Source: DASZUK01 sp035547695 (GTDB taxonomy: Bacteria; Actinomycetota; Acidimicrobiia; Acidimicrobiales; RAAP-2). Taken from it: a stretch of DNA of 64,000 nucleotides. A program made the translations under genes and the position numbers. Below the pieces are notes generated by a model. It did not search any database. It was not told the DNA's origin and saw only the letters and a list, made by a program, of their open reading frames with translations. Where the stretch lies: contig DASZUK010000004.1 of the NCBI GenBank assembly GCA_035547695.1, positions 1 through 64,000 on the forward strand, written 5' to 3'. This document shows, one piece after another, positions 48,525 to 57,137 of the stretch (position 1 is its first letter; each line of letters opens with the position of its first letter).

Positions 48525-50308
48525 ACCCTGCCCCGGTAGGTGCACCGGCCCGGGGGACCCCGGCCGGGACCGCAGGGGGGGAGCAGGCGAGCGGGGGGGA
48601 CACCGGGCGGCACGCCGGCACCGAGCTGCTGGCCGTCCGCCACATCACCAAGCGGTTCGGGCCCGTCGTCGCCAACGACGACGTCAGCTTCACCGTCCGC
48701 GCCGGCGAGGTCCACGCCCTGCTCGGTGAGAACGGCGCCGGCAAGAGCACCCTGGTGAAGATGCTGTACGGCGTCTACCACCCCGACGCCGGCGACATCG
48801 TCGCCCGGGGCCGCCCCGTCAGGGTCCCCTCCCCGGCCGCCGCCCGTGAGCTCGGCCTCGGCATGGTCTTCCAGGACCTCCGCCTGGTCCCCGCCCTCAC
48901 GGTCTGGGAGAACGTCGCCCTGCACGTCCGGCCACCCGGCCGGGTGCTACGGCCCGGGCCGCTGCAGCGGTGGATCGCGGCGTCCTCCGAGCGGTACGGC
49001 CTGGAGGTCGACCCCAGGGCCCGGGTGGCCGACCTGTCCATCGGCGAGTGGCAGCGGGTGGAGCTGCTGAAGGTGCTCCTGGCCGGGGCCGAGGTGCTCA
49101 TCCTGGACGAGCCCACCAGCGTGCTCACCCCCCAGGAGGTCGACGCCCTGTTCACCGTCGTCCGCCGGCTGCGGGCCGACGGCACCGGGGTCGTCATCAT
49201 CACCCACAAGATGCGCGAGGTCCGGGACATCGCGGACCGGCTGACCGTGCTGCGCGGCGGCAAGGTCGTCCTGTCCGACGCCGCCACCGGCGACGTCGAC
49301 GACCACGACCTGGTCACCGCCATGGTCGGCGAGGCCGTCCGGCCGACCCAGAACCCCAGGTCCGGCGTTGACGTCGGAGTCGCCGCCCTGCTCCGGGCCG
49401 ACGGCCTCTGGCTCACTGGCGTCGGCGAGGGCTCCGGGCTCCGCGGGGTCGACCTCACCGCCGGCGCCGGCGAGATCGTCGGGGTGGCCGGCGTCGCCGG
49501 CAACGGGCAGCAGGAGCTCGTGGACCTCCTCACCGGCGCCGCCACCCCCGACCGCGGGACCGTGGTGGTCGGCGGCCACACCCCGCCCGCCGGCCACCCC
49601 GGGGCGTTCCGGGCGGCCGGCGTGGTGTCGGTGGCGGCCGACCCACTGCGGGAGTTCGTCGTCCCCGGCCTCACCATCGCCGAGCACGCCGCCCTGTGGG
49701 AGGCCGCGGCACGGCGGAACGGGCCATCCGATCGGTCGACAGCCGGGTCGACAGCCCGCCCGGCGGCCCGGCCGGCCGGCCGGGCCGGGCGCCGGCGGCG
49801 GTTCGACACCAAGGGGGCCGGGCGGCGGCTGTCCGACACCGGCCAGCGCCTCGGCCTTCGCCTGGCCCCGGCCGGCCGGCGGCTCGACCGGCTGTCCGGC
49901 GGCAACATCCAGCGGGTCCTGCTGGCCCTGGCCCTCGGCGACCATGCCCGGGTCCTGGTGGCGTCCTACCCCACCCGTGGCCTCGACGTCCGGACCACCG
50001 AGCTGACCCGGTCCCTGCTCCTCGAGGCCCGGGCAGCCGGCACCGCCGTCGTCCTGGTCTCCGAGGACCTCGACGAGCTGATGACCCTGTCCGACCGCAT
50101 CGTCGTCCTGGCCCACGGCCGGGTCAGCGGCGTGGTGGCCGGCGCCAACGCCGACCGGCGGGCGCTCGGCCGGCTGATGACCGCCACCCCCGAACCTGCT
50201 GCCGCCGCCGGTTCTGGCGCCGCCGGTTCCGCCACCGCCGCCACCGCCGGTTCCGCCGCCGGCGCCGGCGGATCGGACGGCCCGACCCCGCTGGAGGTGG
50301 CCTTGTGA
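48521..50308 (+). CDS. ABC importer ATPase with two nucleotide-binding domains (nucleoside/BMP type)
   Basis: A 595-residue tandem ATPase like NupA/YufO and RbsA. Domain 1 has a complete Walker A (GENGAGKSTLVKML), a signature LSIGEWQRVELLKVLLAG and Walker B VLILDEPTSVLTP. Domain 2 has a degenerate Walker A (VAGNGQQELVDLLTG), as is normal in this family, and LSGGNIQRVLLALAL. An Arg/Ala/Pro repeat stretch lies at 405-430, and the last 40 residues are Ala/Gly-rich, both low-complexity additions. It overlaps the GntR and permease genes by 4 bases each. Confidence 0.95.
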   Translation: MNPAPVGAPARGTPAGTAGGEQASGGDTGRHAGTELLAVRHITKRFGPVVANDDVSFTVRAGEVHALLGENGAGKSTLVKMLYGVYHPDAGDIVARGRPVRVPSPAAARELGLGMVFQDLRLVPALTVWENVALHVRPPGRVLRPGPLQRWIAASSERYGLEVDPRARVADLSIGEWQRVELLKVLLAGAEVLILDEPTSVLTPQEVDALFTVVRRLRADGTGVVIITHKMREVRDIADRLTVLRGGKVVLSDAATGDVDDHDLVTAMVGEAVRPTQNPRSGVDVGVAALLRADGLWLTGVGEGSGLRGVDLTAGAGEIVGVAGVAGNGQQELVDLLTGAATPDRGTVVVGGHTPPAGHPGAFRAAGVVSVAADPLREFVVPGLTIAEHAALWEAAARRNGPSDRSTAGSTARPAARPAGRAGRRRRFDTKGAGRRLSDTGQRLGLRLAPAGRRLDRLSGGNIQRVLLALALGDHARVLVASYPTRGLDVRTTELTRSLLLEARAAGTAVVLVSEDLDELMTLSDRIVVLAHGRVSGVVAGANADRRALGRLMTATPEPAAAAGSGAAGSATAATAGSAAGAGGSDGPTPLEVAL

Positions 50309-51393
50309 CCGTCGCCCCCCTCGTCGAGCTGCCGGCCTCCCCGGCCGACCGTCCGTGGCAGCGGCTGGCCGCCCGGATCGACCTCCGCCGGGTGGCCGTC
50401 GTCGTCGGCACCTACCTGGCCGTCCTGGCCGTCTTCGCCGTCGTGCTGGCCCTGCGCGGCACCAACCCGTTCGCCGTGCTCGGCACCATGATCGACACCA
50501 CCCTCCTCAACTGGGGCGCCCTGCAGCAGACCATCCTCCGGGCCGTGCCGCTGTCCATGGCCGCCCTGGCCGTCGCCATCCCCGCCCGGGCCGGCATGGT
50601 GAACGTCGGTGGCGAGGGCCAGCTCATCATGGGGGCGGTCGCCGCCGCCGGCATGGGCATGGTGGTGGGCGCCACCTGGCCCGGCCCCCTGGCCTGGCTG
50701 GTGATGGCCCTGGCCGGCGCCGGTGCCGGGGCCATCTGGGCCGGCATCGCCGGCCTGCTGCGCACCGTCCTCGACGCCAACGAGGCGGTCACCACCCTGC
50801 TGATGAACTTCGTGGCCAACGACCTGATGCTCTTCCTCATCTACCAGCCCTGGAAGTACGCCCAGGGCTCCGGGCAGCCCGAGAGCGCCCCGCTGGCCAC
50901 AACCGCCCACCTGCCCCGGCTGTTCGCCAGCGACCTCAACCTCGGGGTCATCATCGCCCTGGTCGTCGCCCTCGGCGTCTGGGTCCTGCTGCGCCGCAGT
51001 GGGTGGGGGTTCGCCCTCCGGGTGGTCGGCGGCAACCGCGAGGCCGCCCGCCGCTCCGGCCTGCCAGTCCGCCGCCTGATGCTGTCCGCCATGGCCGTCG
51101 GCGGCGCCCTGGCCGGCATCGGCGGCATGCTCAACTTCGCCGGCCTCGAGTTCCAGTTGCGCCCCGACATCACCGCCACCTTCGGCTACGTCGGCTTCCT
51201 GGCCAGCTTCCTCGGCCGCCACGACCCGCCCAAGGTGGTGGGCGCCGCCCTGCTGTTCGCCGCCATCGCCGTCAGCGGCAACGGCGTCCAACTGACCTAC
51301 GGCCTCGACGGTGCGGTGGTGGACGTCCTGCTCGGCCTCATCGTCGTCGCCCCCCTGGTGCTCTCCCGAGGGGCGCGGAGGGCGGCGGGATGA
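50305..51393 (+). CDS. ABC importer permease 1 (BMP/nucleoside type)
   Basis: A 362-residue membrane protein starting at GTG 50305 (GGAGG eight bases upstream, GTGA overlap). Family signatures: ALQQTILRAVPLSMAALAVAIPARAGMVNVGGEGQLIMGA, NEAVTTLLMNFVANDLMLFLI, and FALRVVGGNREAARRSGLPVRR, the cytoplasmic loop contacting the ATPase. It resembles YufP and related nucleoside permeases. With the second permease it forms the transmembrane channel. About 8-10 helices. Confidence 0.94.
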   Translation: MTVAPLVELPASPADRPWQRLAARIDLRRVAVVVGTYLAVLAVFAVVLALRGTNPFAVLGTMIDTTLLNWGALQQTILRAVPLSMAALAVAIPARAGMVNVGGEGQLIMGAVAAAGMGMVVGATWPGPLAWLVMALAGAGAGAIWAGIAGLLRTVLDANEAVTTLLMNFVANDLMLFLIYQPWKYAQGSGQPESAPLATTAHLPRLFASDLNLGVIIALVVALGVWVLLRRSGWGFALRVVGGNREAARRSGLPVRRLMLSAMAVGGALAGIGGMLNFAGLEFQLRPDITATFGYVGFLASFLGRHDPPKVVGAALLFAAIAVSGNGVQLTYGLDGAVVDVLLGLIVVAPLVLSRGARRAAG

Positions 51394-51442
51394 CCGGCGG
51401 CCGGACGGCCCGGAGGACCCAGCGGGCCCGGAGGGGGCCAGC

Positions 51443-52354
51443 GTGAACGGCATCCAGGAGACCCTGATCGGCGGGGTGGCCGGCGGCACCGCCATCCTGA
51501 TCCCCGCCCTGGGCGAGCTCGTCGGCGAGCGGGCCGGCGTCGTCAACCTGGGGATGGAGGGCTGCATGCTGAGCGGCGCCCTCGGCGCCTACGCCGTGGC
51601 CGTCGCCACCGGCAGCGCCTGGATCGGGCTCCTCGGCGGGCTGGCCGCCGGTGCCGCCTGCGGCCTGCTGCACGCCTGGATGGTCGTCGTCCGCCGGGCC
51701 GACCAGTTGGCCAGCGGCCTCGTGGTCTGGTTCCTGGCCCTCGGGGTGACCTCGGTCTTCGGCACCGGCTACGTCGACGACACCGTCACACCGCTGCCCA
51801 CCCTCACCGTTCCCGGGCTCGGCCACCTCCCCTTCGTCGGCCCCGTCCTCTTCCAGCAGGACGCCCTCGTCTACGTCGCCCTGGTCCTCGTCCCGGTGCT
51901 CTGGTTCCTGCTCTACCGCACCCGCCTCGGCCTGGTGCTCCGGGCCACCGGCGAGCGGCCGGAGGTGGTCGGGGCGGCCGGCGGCCATCCGACGGCGGTG
52001 CAGATCCTCGCCGTCACCGCCGGCGCCGCCCTGGGCGGCCTGGGCGGGGCCCAACTGTCGGTGGCCTACGTCGGCAACTGGTTCAACGACATGACCAGCG
52101 GCTATGGGTTCGTGGCGGTGGCCGTCGTCCTCTTCGCCGCCTGGCGGCCCTTCGCCGTGCTGGCCGGCGCCCTGCTCTTCGGCGTCGCCCTGGCCGCGGC
52201 GTCCGTCCTCCAAGCCCACGGGGTGGCCGTCAACCAGTACCTGCTGGACGCCATGCCGTACCTGGTCACCCTGCTCGCCTTCGTCACCTTCGCCCGAAAG
52301 GGGAGTGCCGAGGCGCCCGAAGGTCTCCGCCGGGCCCTCACCAACTCCGCCTGA
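51443..52354 (+). CDS. ABC importer permease 2 (BMP/nucleoside type)
   Basis: A 303-residue membrane protein starting at GTG 51443, with GGAGGGGG five bases upstream. Signatures: GTAILIPALGELVGERAGVVNLGMEGCMLSGALGAY and LVLRATGERPEVVGAAGGHP (the ATPase-contact loop). It is the YufQ-like partner of permease 1. The 49-base gap before it contains no other feature. Confidence 0.94.
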   Translation: MNGIQETLIGGVAGGTAILIPALGELVGERAGVVNLGMEGCMLSGALGAYAVAVATGSAWIGLLGGLAAGAACGLLHAWMVVVRRADQLASGLVVWFLALGVTSVFGTGYVDDTVTPLPTLTVPGLGHLPFVGPVLFQQDALVYVALVLVPVLWFLLYRTRLGLVLRATGERPEVVGAAGGHPTAVQILAVTAGAALGGLGGAQLSVAYVGNWFNDMTSGYGFVAVAVVLFAAWRPFAVLAGALLFGVALAAASVLQAHGVAVNQYLLDAMPYLVTLLAFVTFARKGSAEAPEGLRRALTNSA

Positions 52355-52506
52355 TCCCTGCTCCTGCCCGCCTCGCGCGAGCCACGTCCTGGCGGACGTC
52401 GTGGCCTCGCCTACCCCGGATCCGCCCGACACGACCACAACCGACCAACCCACAGGCAACCCGACAACCGATCTCGTCCTCGCCCGCGAGGAACAGGAGG
52501 AAACGC

Positions 52507-53658
52507 ATGTCCTTCCGACCAACCTTCCGACGGCTGCTGGCCGGCGCCGCGGCGCTCGCCATGGCCCTGCCCGGCGTCGTCGCCGTCACGGCCTCCTCGA
52601 CCGGGACGGCCGGCGCGGCCACCGGCAAGACCGTGGTGGGCTTCATCATGGTCGGCTCCCGGGCCGACTACGGCTACAACCAGGCCGTCTACGAGGGCAG
52701 CCAGTCGGTGGCCAAGACCATGAAGAACGTCAAGGTCATCACCGCCGACAACATCCCCGAGAACGAGTCGGTCACCCAGACCATGCAGGCCATGGTCAGC
52801 CAGGGGGCCAAGGTCATCTTCGCCACCAGCTACGGCTACTACTCCTACGCCCTGGCCTTCGCCAAGGCCCATCCCACAGTCATCGTCCTCCACCAGGGCG
52901 GTTACCTGACAGGGACGTTCCCGGCCAACTTCGGCACCTACTGGGGCGAGGCCTTCGAGCCGGTGAGCCTCGGCGGCATGGCCGCGGGGGCGGTGACCAA
53001 GACCGACAAGCTCGGCTTCGTCTACGCCTTCCCGATCAGCCAGACCATCGCCAACATCGACGCCTTCGAGCTCGGCGCCCAGATGACCAACCCCAAGGCC
53101 AAGACCTACCTGGTCAACACCTCCACATGGTGCAACCCGCTGAAGCAGAAGGAAGCGGCCTCGGCCCTGCTGTCCGAGGGCGCCGACGTCCTCACCCAGC
53201 ACCAGGACTGCCAGGCCACCGTCGTCGACGCCGCCAAGGCCAAGCACGCCTACGTCGTCGGCTACCACTACGACGCCCAGTCCCTCGACCCCAGCGGTTG
53301 GCTGACCGGCTCGGAGTGGAACTGGGCGCCGGTCTACAAGGCCATCATCACCACGGCGATGGCCGGCAAGTTCACCGGCAGCAAGTACAACGCCAACTGG
53401 GTCGGCACCTACGCCACAAAGGACAACCCCCTCCAGTTGGCCCCGTTCGGCTCCTCGGTGAAGCCGGCCGTCCGGACCAAGATCCTGGCCGAGGAGAAGA
53501 AGCTGCAGCAGCCCGGGGCCTCGGTGTTCAAGGGCCCCATCACCTGCCAGGACGGCAAGATCCTGTACCCGGCCGGCACCACCCCGACCTACGCCCAGAT
53601 CAACACAATCAAGTGCCTCGTCAAGGGCGTCGTCGGCACCCTGCCGTCCACAACATGA
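52507..53658 (+). CDS. BMP-family substrate-binding protein
   Basis: A 383-residue exported protein of the Bmp/Med family. Residues 1-38 form a signal peptide (RRLLAGAAALAMALPGVVAVTASS, then GTAGAATG); there is no lipobox Cys, so anchoring is unusual for a monoderm unless another tether exists. The binding fold shows VGFIMVGSRADYGYNQAVYEG, AKVIFATSYGYYSYALAFAK, FGTYWGEAFEPVSLGGMAAGAVTKTDKLGFVYAFP and VLTQHQDCQATV. GGAGG precedes ATG 52507. The usual ligand in the family is a nucleoside, but here the enzymes downstream suggest a biuret- or ureide-like compound. The next gene overlaps by 4 bases. Confidence 0.93.
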   Translation: MSFRPTFRRLLAGAAALAMALPGVVAVTASSTGTAGAATGKTVVGFIMVGSRADYGYNQAVYEGSQSVAKTMKNVKVITADNIPENESVTQTMQAMVSQGAKVIFATSYGYYSYALAFAKAHPTVIVLHQGGYLTGTFPANFGTYWGEAFEPVSLGGMAAGAVTKTDKLGFVYAFPISQTIANIDAFELGAQMTNPKAKTYLVNTSTWCNPLKQKEAASALLSEGADVLTQHQDCQATVVDAAKAKHAYVVGYHYDAQSLDPSGWLTGSEWNWAPVYKAIITTAMAGKFTGSKYNANWVGTYATKDNPLQLAPFGSSVKPAVRTKILAEEKKLQQPGASVFKGPITCQDGKILYPAGTTPTYAQINTIKCLVKGVVGTLPSTT

Positions 53659-55085
53659 CGCCGACGGTCGACGCGCTGCCGTACCGCTGGCCGTGGCACG
53701 GCGCCCTGGAGCCGGGCCGTACCGCGCTGGTGGTCCACCGACACCGCCGTTGGCGGCCCGGTGGCGTGGCGCCCGCCGACCCCGACCGCCGCCTCGCCTC
53801 CCTGGCCGACGCCCTGGCGTCGGCCGGGGGGCGGGTGGTGGTCGTCACCGACGTGGCCGCTCCCGGCTGTGGCCAGGCCGGCGGGGACCAGGTCACGACC
53901 GCCGCCGACCGGCCCCCCGGGGCCGTCGAGGTGCCGGTTCCCGGTGTCGACGGGTTCTTCGGCTCCGCCCTCCACTCCGTACTCCGCCGGCTCGGCGTCA
54001 CCGACCTGCTGGTGGCCGGGTGGGGCCTCGAGGGGCCGGTCCACTCCACCCTGCGTTCTGCCAACGACCGCGGCTACGAGTGCCTCCTGGTCCCCGACGC
54101 CTGCACCGCCGTCGACCCCGACCTCGTCGCCGGGGCCTGCTCCACCGTGACCATGTCCGGCGGCATCTTCGGGGCCCACGCCCCCACTGCCGCCGTCCTC
54201 GCCGTCCTCGCCGCACTCGCCGCAGCGCCGTCCCCGGCCGCCCCGCCGGTCCTGCCGGGCGGGGTGCCGGGCGGGGTGCCGGCCGGCGGGCACCAATCCG
54301 ACCACGTCCCACCCGCCGGAGCCCCGACCGGCGAGAAGGAGGCTCCTGTGAGCACCCCCATCCCCGACCGACCCGTCTTCGACCGGCCCGGTCCCGTCGC
54401 CGCCCAGCCGTATCCGTGGCCCTTCGACGGCGCCCTCGACCCCGCCCGGACCGCCCTGGTCCTCATCGACTGGCAGGTCGACTTCTGCGGCCCCGGTGGC
54501 TACGTCGACCAGATGGGCTACGACCTGTCCCTCACCCGGGCCGGCCTGGCCCCGACGGCCGTCGTCCTCGACCGGGTCCGCCGGTGGGGGGCCACCGTCA
54601 TCCACACCCGGGAGGGGCACCGGCCCGACCTGTCGGACTGCCCCGACAACAAGCGGTGGCGGTCCCGGCGGATCGGCGCCGGCATCGGCGACGCCGGACC
54701 CTGCGGCCGCATCCTGGTCCGCGGCGAGCCCGGATGGGAGATCGTCCCCGAAGTGGCCCCGATCGACGGGGAGCCGGTGGTGGACAAGCCCGGCAAGGGC
54801 GCCTTCTACGCCACCGACCTCGACCTGCTACTGGCCAACCGGGGCATCACCCACCTGGTGCTCACCGGCATCACCACCGACGTCTGCGTGCACACCACCA
54901 TGCGGGAGGCCAACGACCGCGGCTACGAGTGCCTGCTGCTCTCCGACTGCACCGGCGCCACCGACGTCGGCAACTACGAGGCCGCCCTGAAGATGGTCAC
55001 CATGCAGGGCGGCGTCTTCGGCGCGGTGGCCCCGTCCGCCGCCTTCCTCGCCGCCCTCGACGGCGTCGCCGGGCGGGCGGCGTGA
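53655..55085 (+). CDS. Tandem cysteine hydrolase: inactive domain fused to biuret-hydrolase-like domain
   Basis: One uninterrupted 476-codon frame holds two isochorismatase-fold domains. The C-terminal domain (about 232-476) matches biuret hydrolases closely: catalytic Asp D272 in VLIDWQVDFCGPGGYVDQ, K378 in VVDKPGKGAFYATD, and nucleophile C411 in TTDVCVHTTMREANDRGYE. The N-terminal domain (1-185) retains PYRWPWHGALEPGRTALVV and HSTLRSANDRGYECLL, but the Asp is replaced by His (H28), the Lys motif is lost, and Cys is replaced by Pro (P128), so it is a pseudoenzyme. A strong internal ribosome binding site before GTG 54348 could also make the active domain alone. ATGA overlap with the BMP gene. 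Confidence 0.85.
   Translation: MTPTVDALPYRWPWHGALEPGRTALVVHRHRRWRPGGVAPADPDRRLASLADALASAGGRVVVVTDVAAPGCGQAGGDQVTTAADRPPGAVEVPVPGVDGFFGSALHSVLRRLGVTDLLVAGWGLEGPVHSTLRSANDRGYECLLVPDACTAVDPDLVAGACSTVTMSGGIFGAHAPTAAVLAVLAALAAAPSPAAPPVLPGGVPGGVPAGGHQSDHVPPAGAPTGEKEAPVSTPIPDRPVFDRPGPVAAQPYPWPFDGALDPARTALVLIDWQVDFCGPGGYVDQMGYDLSLTRAGLAPTAVVLDRVRRWGATVIHTREGHRPDLSDCPDNKRWRSRRIGAGIGDAGPCGRILVRGEPGWEIVPEVAPIDGEPVVDKPGKGAFYATDLDLLLANRGITHLVLTGITTDVCVHTTMREANDRGYECLLLSDCTGATDVGNYEAALKMVTMQGGVFGAVAPSAAFLAALDGVAGRAA
54336..54350 (+). promoter_or_regulatory. Internal ribosome binding site and start of the active hydrolase domain
   Basis: AAGGAGG (54336-54342), five bases before GTG 54348, in frame inside the fused hydrolase gene. 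It would yield a 245-residue biuret-hydrolase-like protein (D41, K147, C180) alongside the full-length form. Confidence 0.6.
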
Positions 55086-56638
55086 CCGCCCCCGCCGGCA
55101 CCGTCGCCACCGCCGCCTTCGACGACGCCCGCCGGGTCCTGGCCGGGCTGCCGACCGACGACCCGGCGGCTCCGCCGCCCCTGCTGCTCACCGGCCGCCA
55201 CCTCACCGTCCACGCCACCCCCGTCGTCCAGCCCCCGCCGGTGGTGCCCAGGTCGGGCGGTGAACCGCCGGCGCCGCGCCAGCCGACGACGCCGCGCCGC
55301 CCGGCGATGCCGGTCCGCCTGGCCCCGGGCCGGCCCGGCCTGGCCGAGGTGGCCGCGGCCATCGTCCGCGGCACCGTCACCTCCCGCCTCCTGGTCGAAG
55401 AGGCCCTGGAGGTGGCGGCCAGGACCGCCGAGCTGGGCGGGGTCGTCCACCTGGACGCCGAAGAGGCCCGCCGCCAGGCCGACATCCTCGACGCCGAGGC
55501 CGCCGCCGGTCGGATCAGGGGTCCCCTCCACGGGGTGCCGGTGACCGTCAAGGACGTCATCCACGTCGACGGCATGCCCACCCGGGCCGGGTCGGCCGCC
55601 TACGAGAACCTGCAGCCCGTCGAAGGCACGGCGGTGGCCCGCCTGCGGTCGGCCGGCGCCCTCCTGCTGGCCAAGGTGGCCACCCACGAGTTCGCCCTCG
55701 GCGTCACCACCCCGCAGTGCCGGAACCCCCACGACCCGTCCGTCATCGCCGGGGGGTCCAGCGGTGGCTCGGCCATCGCCGTCGCCACCGGGGTCGGGCT
55801 GGCGTCCCTCGGCACCGACACCCGGGCCTCGCTCCGGGTGCCGTCCGCCCTCTGCGGAGTCGTCGGGTTCAAGCCCACCCTGGGCAGGGTCCCCACCGAC
55901 GGGATCGTCCCGCTGTCGTGGACCATGGACCACCTCGGCCCCATCGCCCGCACCGTCGGCGACGCCGCCCTCGTCCTCGACGTCCTGGCCGGCCAGGCCG
56001 GGATCGGCGGCCTCCGCTGGGCCGCCGGCCTGGACGACCGGCGACCGGTGGTCGGCGTGGTCCCCGACGTCCTGGCCGCCGCCGATCCCGCGGTGGCCGA
56101 CGCGGTCGACGGCGCCCTCCACGCCCTGGCCGGGCTGGGTTGCCCGGTCGTCGCCCTGGACGGTCCGGGTCCCGCCGACCTGGAGGTCGGCAACGCACTG
56201 GGCCTCCTGATCAGCCGAGCCGAGGCAACCACCTTCCACCGGTCGCAGGGCACCGACCTGGACCGGTGCATCCCCGAGGTCCGTGACCAGCTCCGGGTGG
56301 CCCTCGGGATCACCGCGGCCGACTACCTCGACGCGCAGCGCCAGCGCCGGACCCTGGCCGAACGGACCCTGGCCCACTTCGCCAAGGTCGACATCCTGGT
56401 GTCCCCGACCACGCCCGTGCCGGCGCCGCCGGCGGACGACTACGAGGAGTACCTCCTGGTGCTGTCCCGAAACGCCATCATCTGGAGCCTGGTCGGCAAC
56501 CCGGTCCTCTCGCTGCCCTGCGGGACCACCCCGTCGGGGTTGCCCGTGGGGGTGCAGCTCACCGGACCCCCGGGGGGTGAAGCGCTGCTGGCGGCCACCG
56601 GCAGCCTGCTCGAATCGGCCCTCGCCGGGCCCCGATGA
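55082..56638 (+). CDS. Amidase signature family hydrolase
   Basis: A 518-residue Ser-cis-Ser-Lys amidase starting at GTG 55082 (GTGA overlap). The Lys is K157 in GVPVTVKDVIHVDG; the cis-Ser lies in AGGSSGGSAI (about 226-227); the nucleophile is S250 in GTDTRASLRVPS. The usual motif is GTDTxGS, so the Gly just before the Ser is Ala here. The first 75 residues form a Pro-rich extension not seen in most amidases. AtzE, AtzF and similar members hydrolyse carboxybiuret, allophanate and related ureides, which suits the biuret-hydrolase-like neighbour. The AtzH-like gene overlaps its stop. Confidence 0.92.
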   Translation: MTAPAGTVATAAFDDARRVLAGLPTDDPAAPPPLLLTGRHLTVHATPVVQPPPVVPRSGGEPPAPRQPTTPRRPAMPVRLAPGRPGLAEVAAAIVRGTVTSRLLVEEALEVAARTAELGGVVHLDAEEARRQADILDAEAAAGRIRGPLHGVPVTVKDVIHVDGMPTRAGSAAYENLQPVEGTAVARLRSAGALLLAKVATHEFALGVTTPQCRNPHDPSVIAGGSSGGSAIAVATGVGLASLGTDTRASLRVPSALCGVVGFKPTLGRVPTDGIVPLSWTMDHLGPIARTVGDAALVLDVLAGQAGIGGLRWAAGLDDRRPVVGVVPDVLAAADPAVADAVDGALHALAGLGCPVVALDGPGPADLEVGNALGLLISRAEATTFHRSQGTDLDRCIPEVRDQLRVALGITAADYLDAQRQRRTLAERTLAHFAKVDILVSPTTPVPAPPADDYEEYLLVLSRNAIIWSLVGNPVLSLPCGTTPSGLPVGVQLTGPPGGEALLAATGSLLESALAGPR

Positions 56639-57048
56639 CCGGCGGGCCCGAGGCGATGGGTGCTGACGTCGCCGCCGACGTGGTGCTCGAAGTGGGCGCC
56701 GCCTTCACCGCCTACGAGGCTGCGCTGGTGGCCAACGACGTCGTCGCCATGAACCGGTGGTTCCGGCCCGGCCCGTCGACGTGCCGGTTCGGCATCGCCG
56801 ACGTCCAGTCCGGCTACGACGAGATCGTGGCCTGGCGGCGGCAGGCGGCTCCGGTCCCTCCGGGGCGGACCCTGTCGGGCACCTCGGTGGTCCCGCTCTG
56901 CCCGGACGTGGCGGTGGTGACCACCTGCTTCTCCTACCCGGGCCGGCCGGTCGTCGGGCGGCAGTCCCAGGTGTGGCTGCGCACCGGCGACGGCTGGCGG
57001 ATCGCCAGCGCGCACGTCTCCGAGGTCCCCGCGGTGCCGGCCGGGTGA
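56635..57048 (+). CDS. AtzH-like (DUF3225) NTF2-fold protein
   Basis: A 137-residue protein overlapping the amidase stop (ATGA). It has the DUF3225/AtzH pattern: VGAAFTAYEAALVANDVVAMNRWF, then TCRFGIADVQSGYDEIVAWRRQ, GRQSQVWLRTGDGWRIASAHVSEV. AtzH-like proteins sit with AtzE-like amidases in cyanuric-acid and related ureide degradation; their exact function is not settled. Its presence is a good marker that the amidase belongs to that group. The stop codon lies inside a 22-base tandem duplication. Confidence 0.9.
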   Translation: MTGGPEAMGADVAADVVLEVGAAFTAYEAALVANDVVAMNRWFRPGPSTCRFGIADVQSGYDEIVAWRRQAAPVPPGRTLSGTSVVPLCPDVAVVTTCFSYPGRPVVGRQSQVWLRTGDGWRIASAHVSEVPAVPAG

Positions 57049-57074
57049 CCGTCCGCGGTGCCGGCCGGGTGACC
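57029..57074 (+). repeat. 22-bp tandem duplication across a stop codon
   Basis: Two perfect 22-base copies (57029-57050, 57053-57074), period 24, beginning CCGCGGTGCC and ending GGGTGACC. The first contains the last codons and TGA of the AtzH-like gene. A third, diverged partial copy follows (57078-57092). Confidence 0.9.
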
Positions 57075-57137
57075 CGAGGCGCCGGCCGGGTCCACGCCGG
57101 CCGTCACGCCACGACCGGCTGCCGGTAGCCTGCGGGC

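Noticed and set aside
55082..55300. An AtzG-like domain at the amidase N-terminus
   Set aside because: The first 75 residues are Pro-rich and do not show the helical AtzG pattern, so I call only an extension of unknown role.
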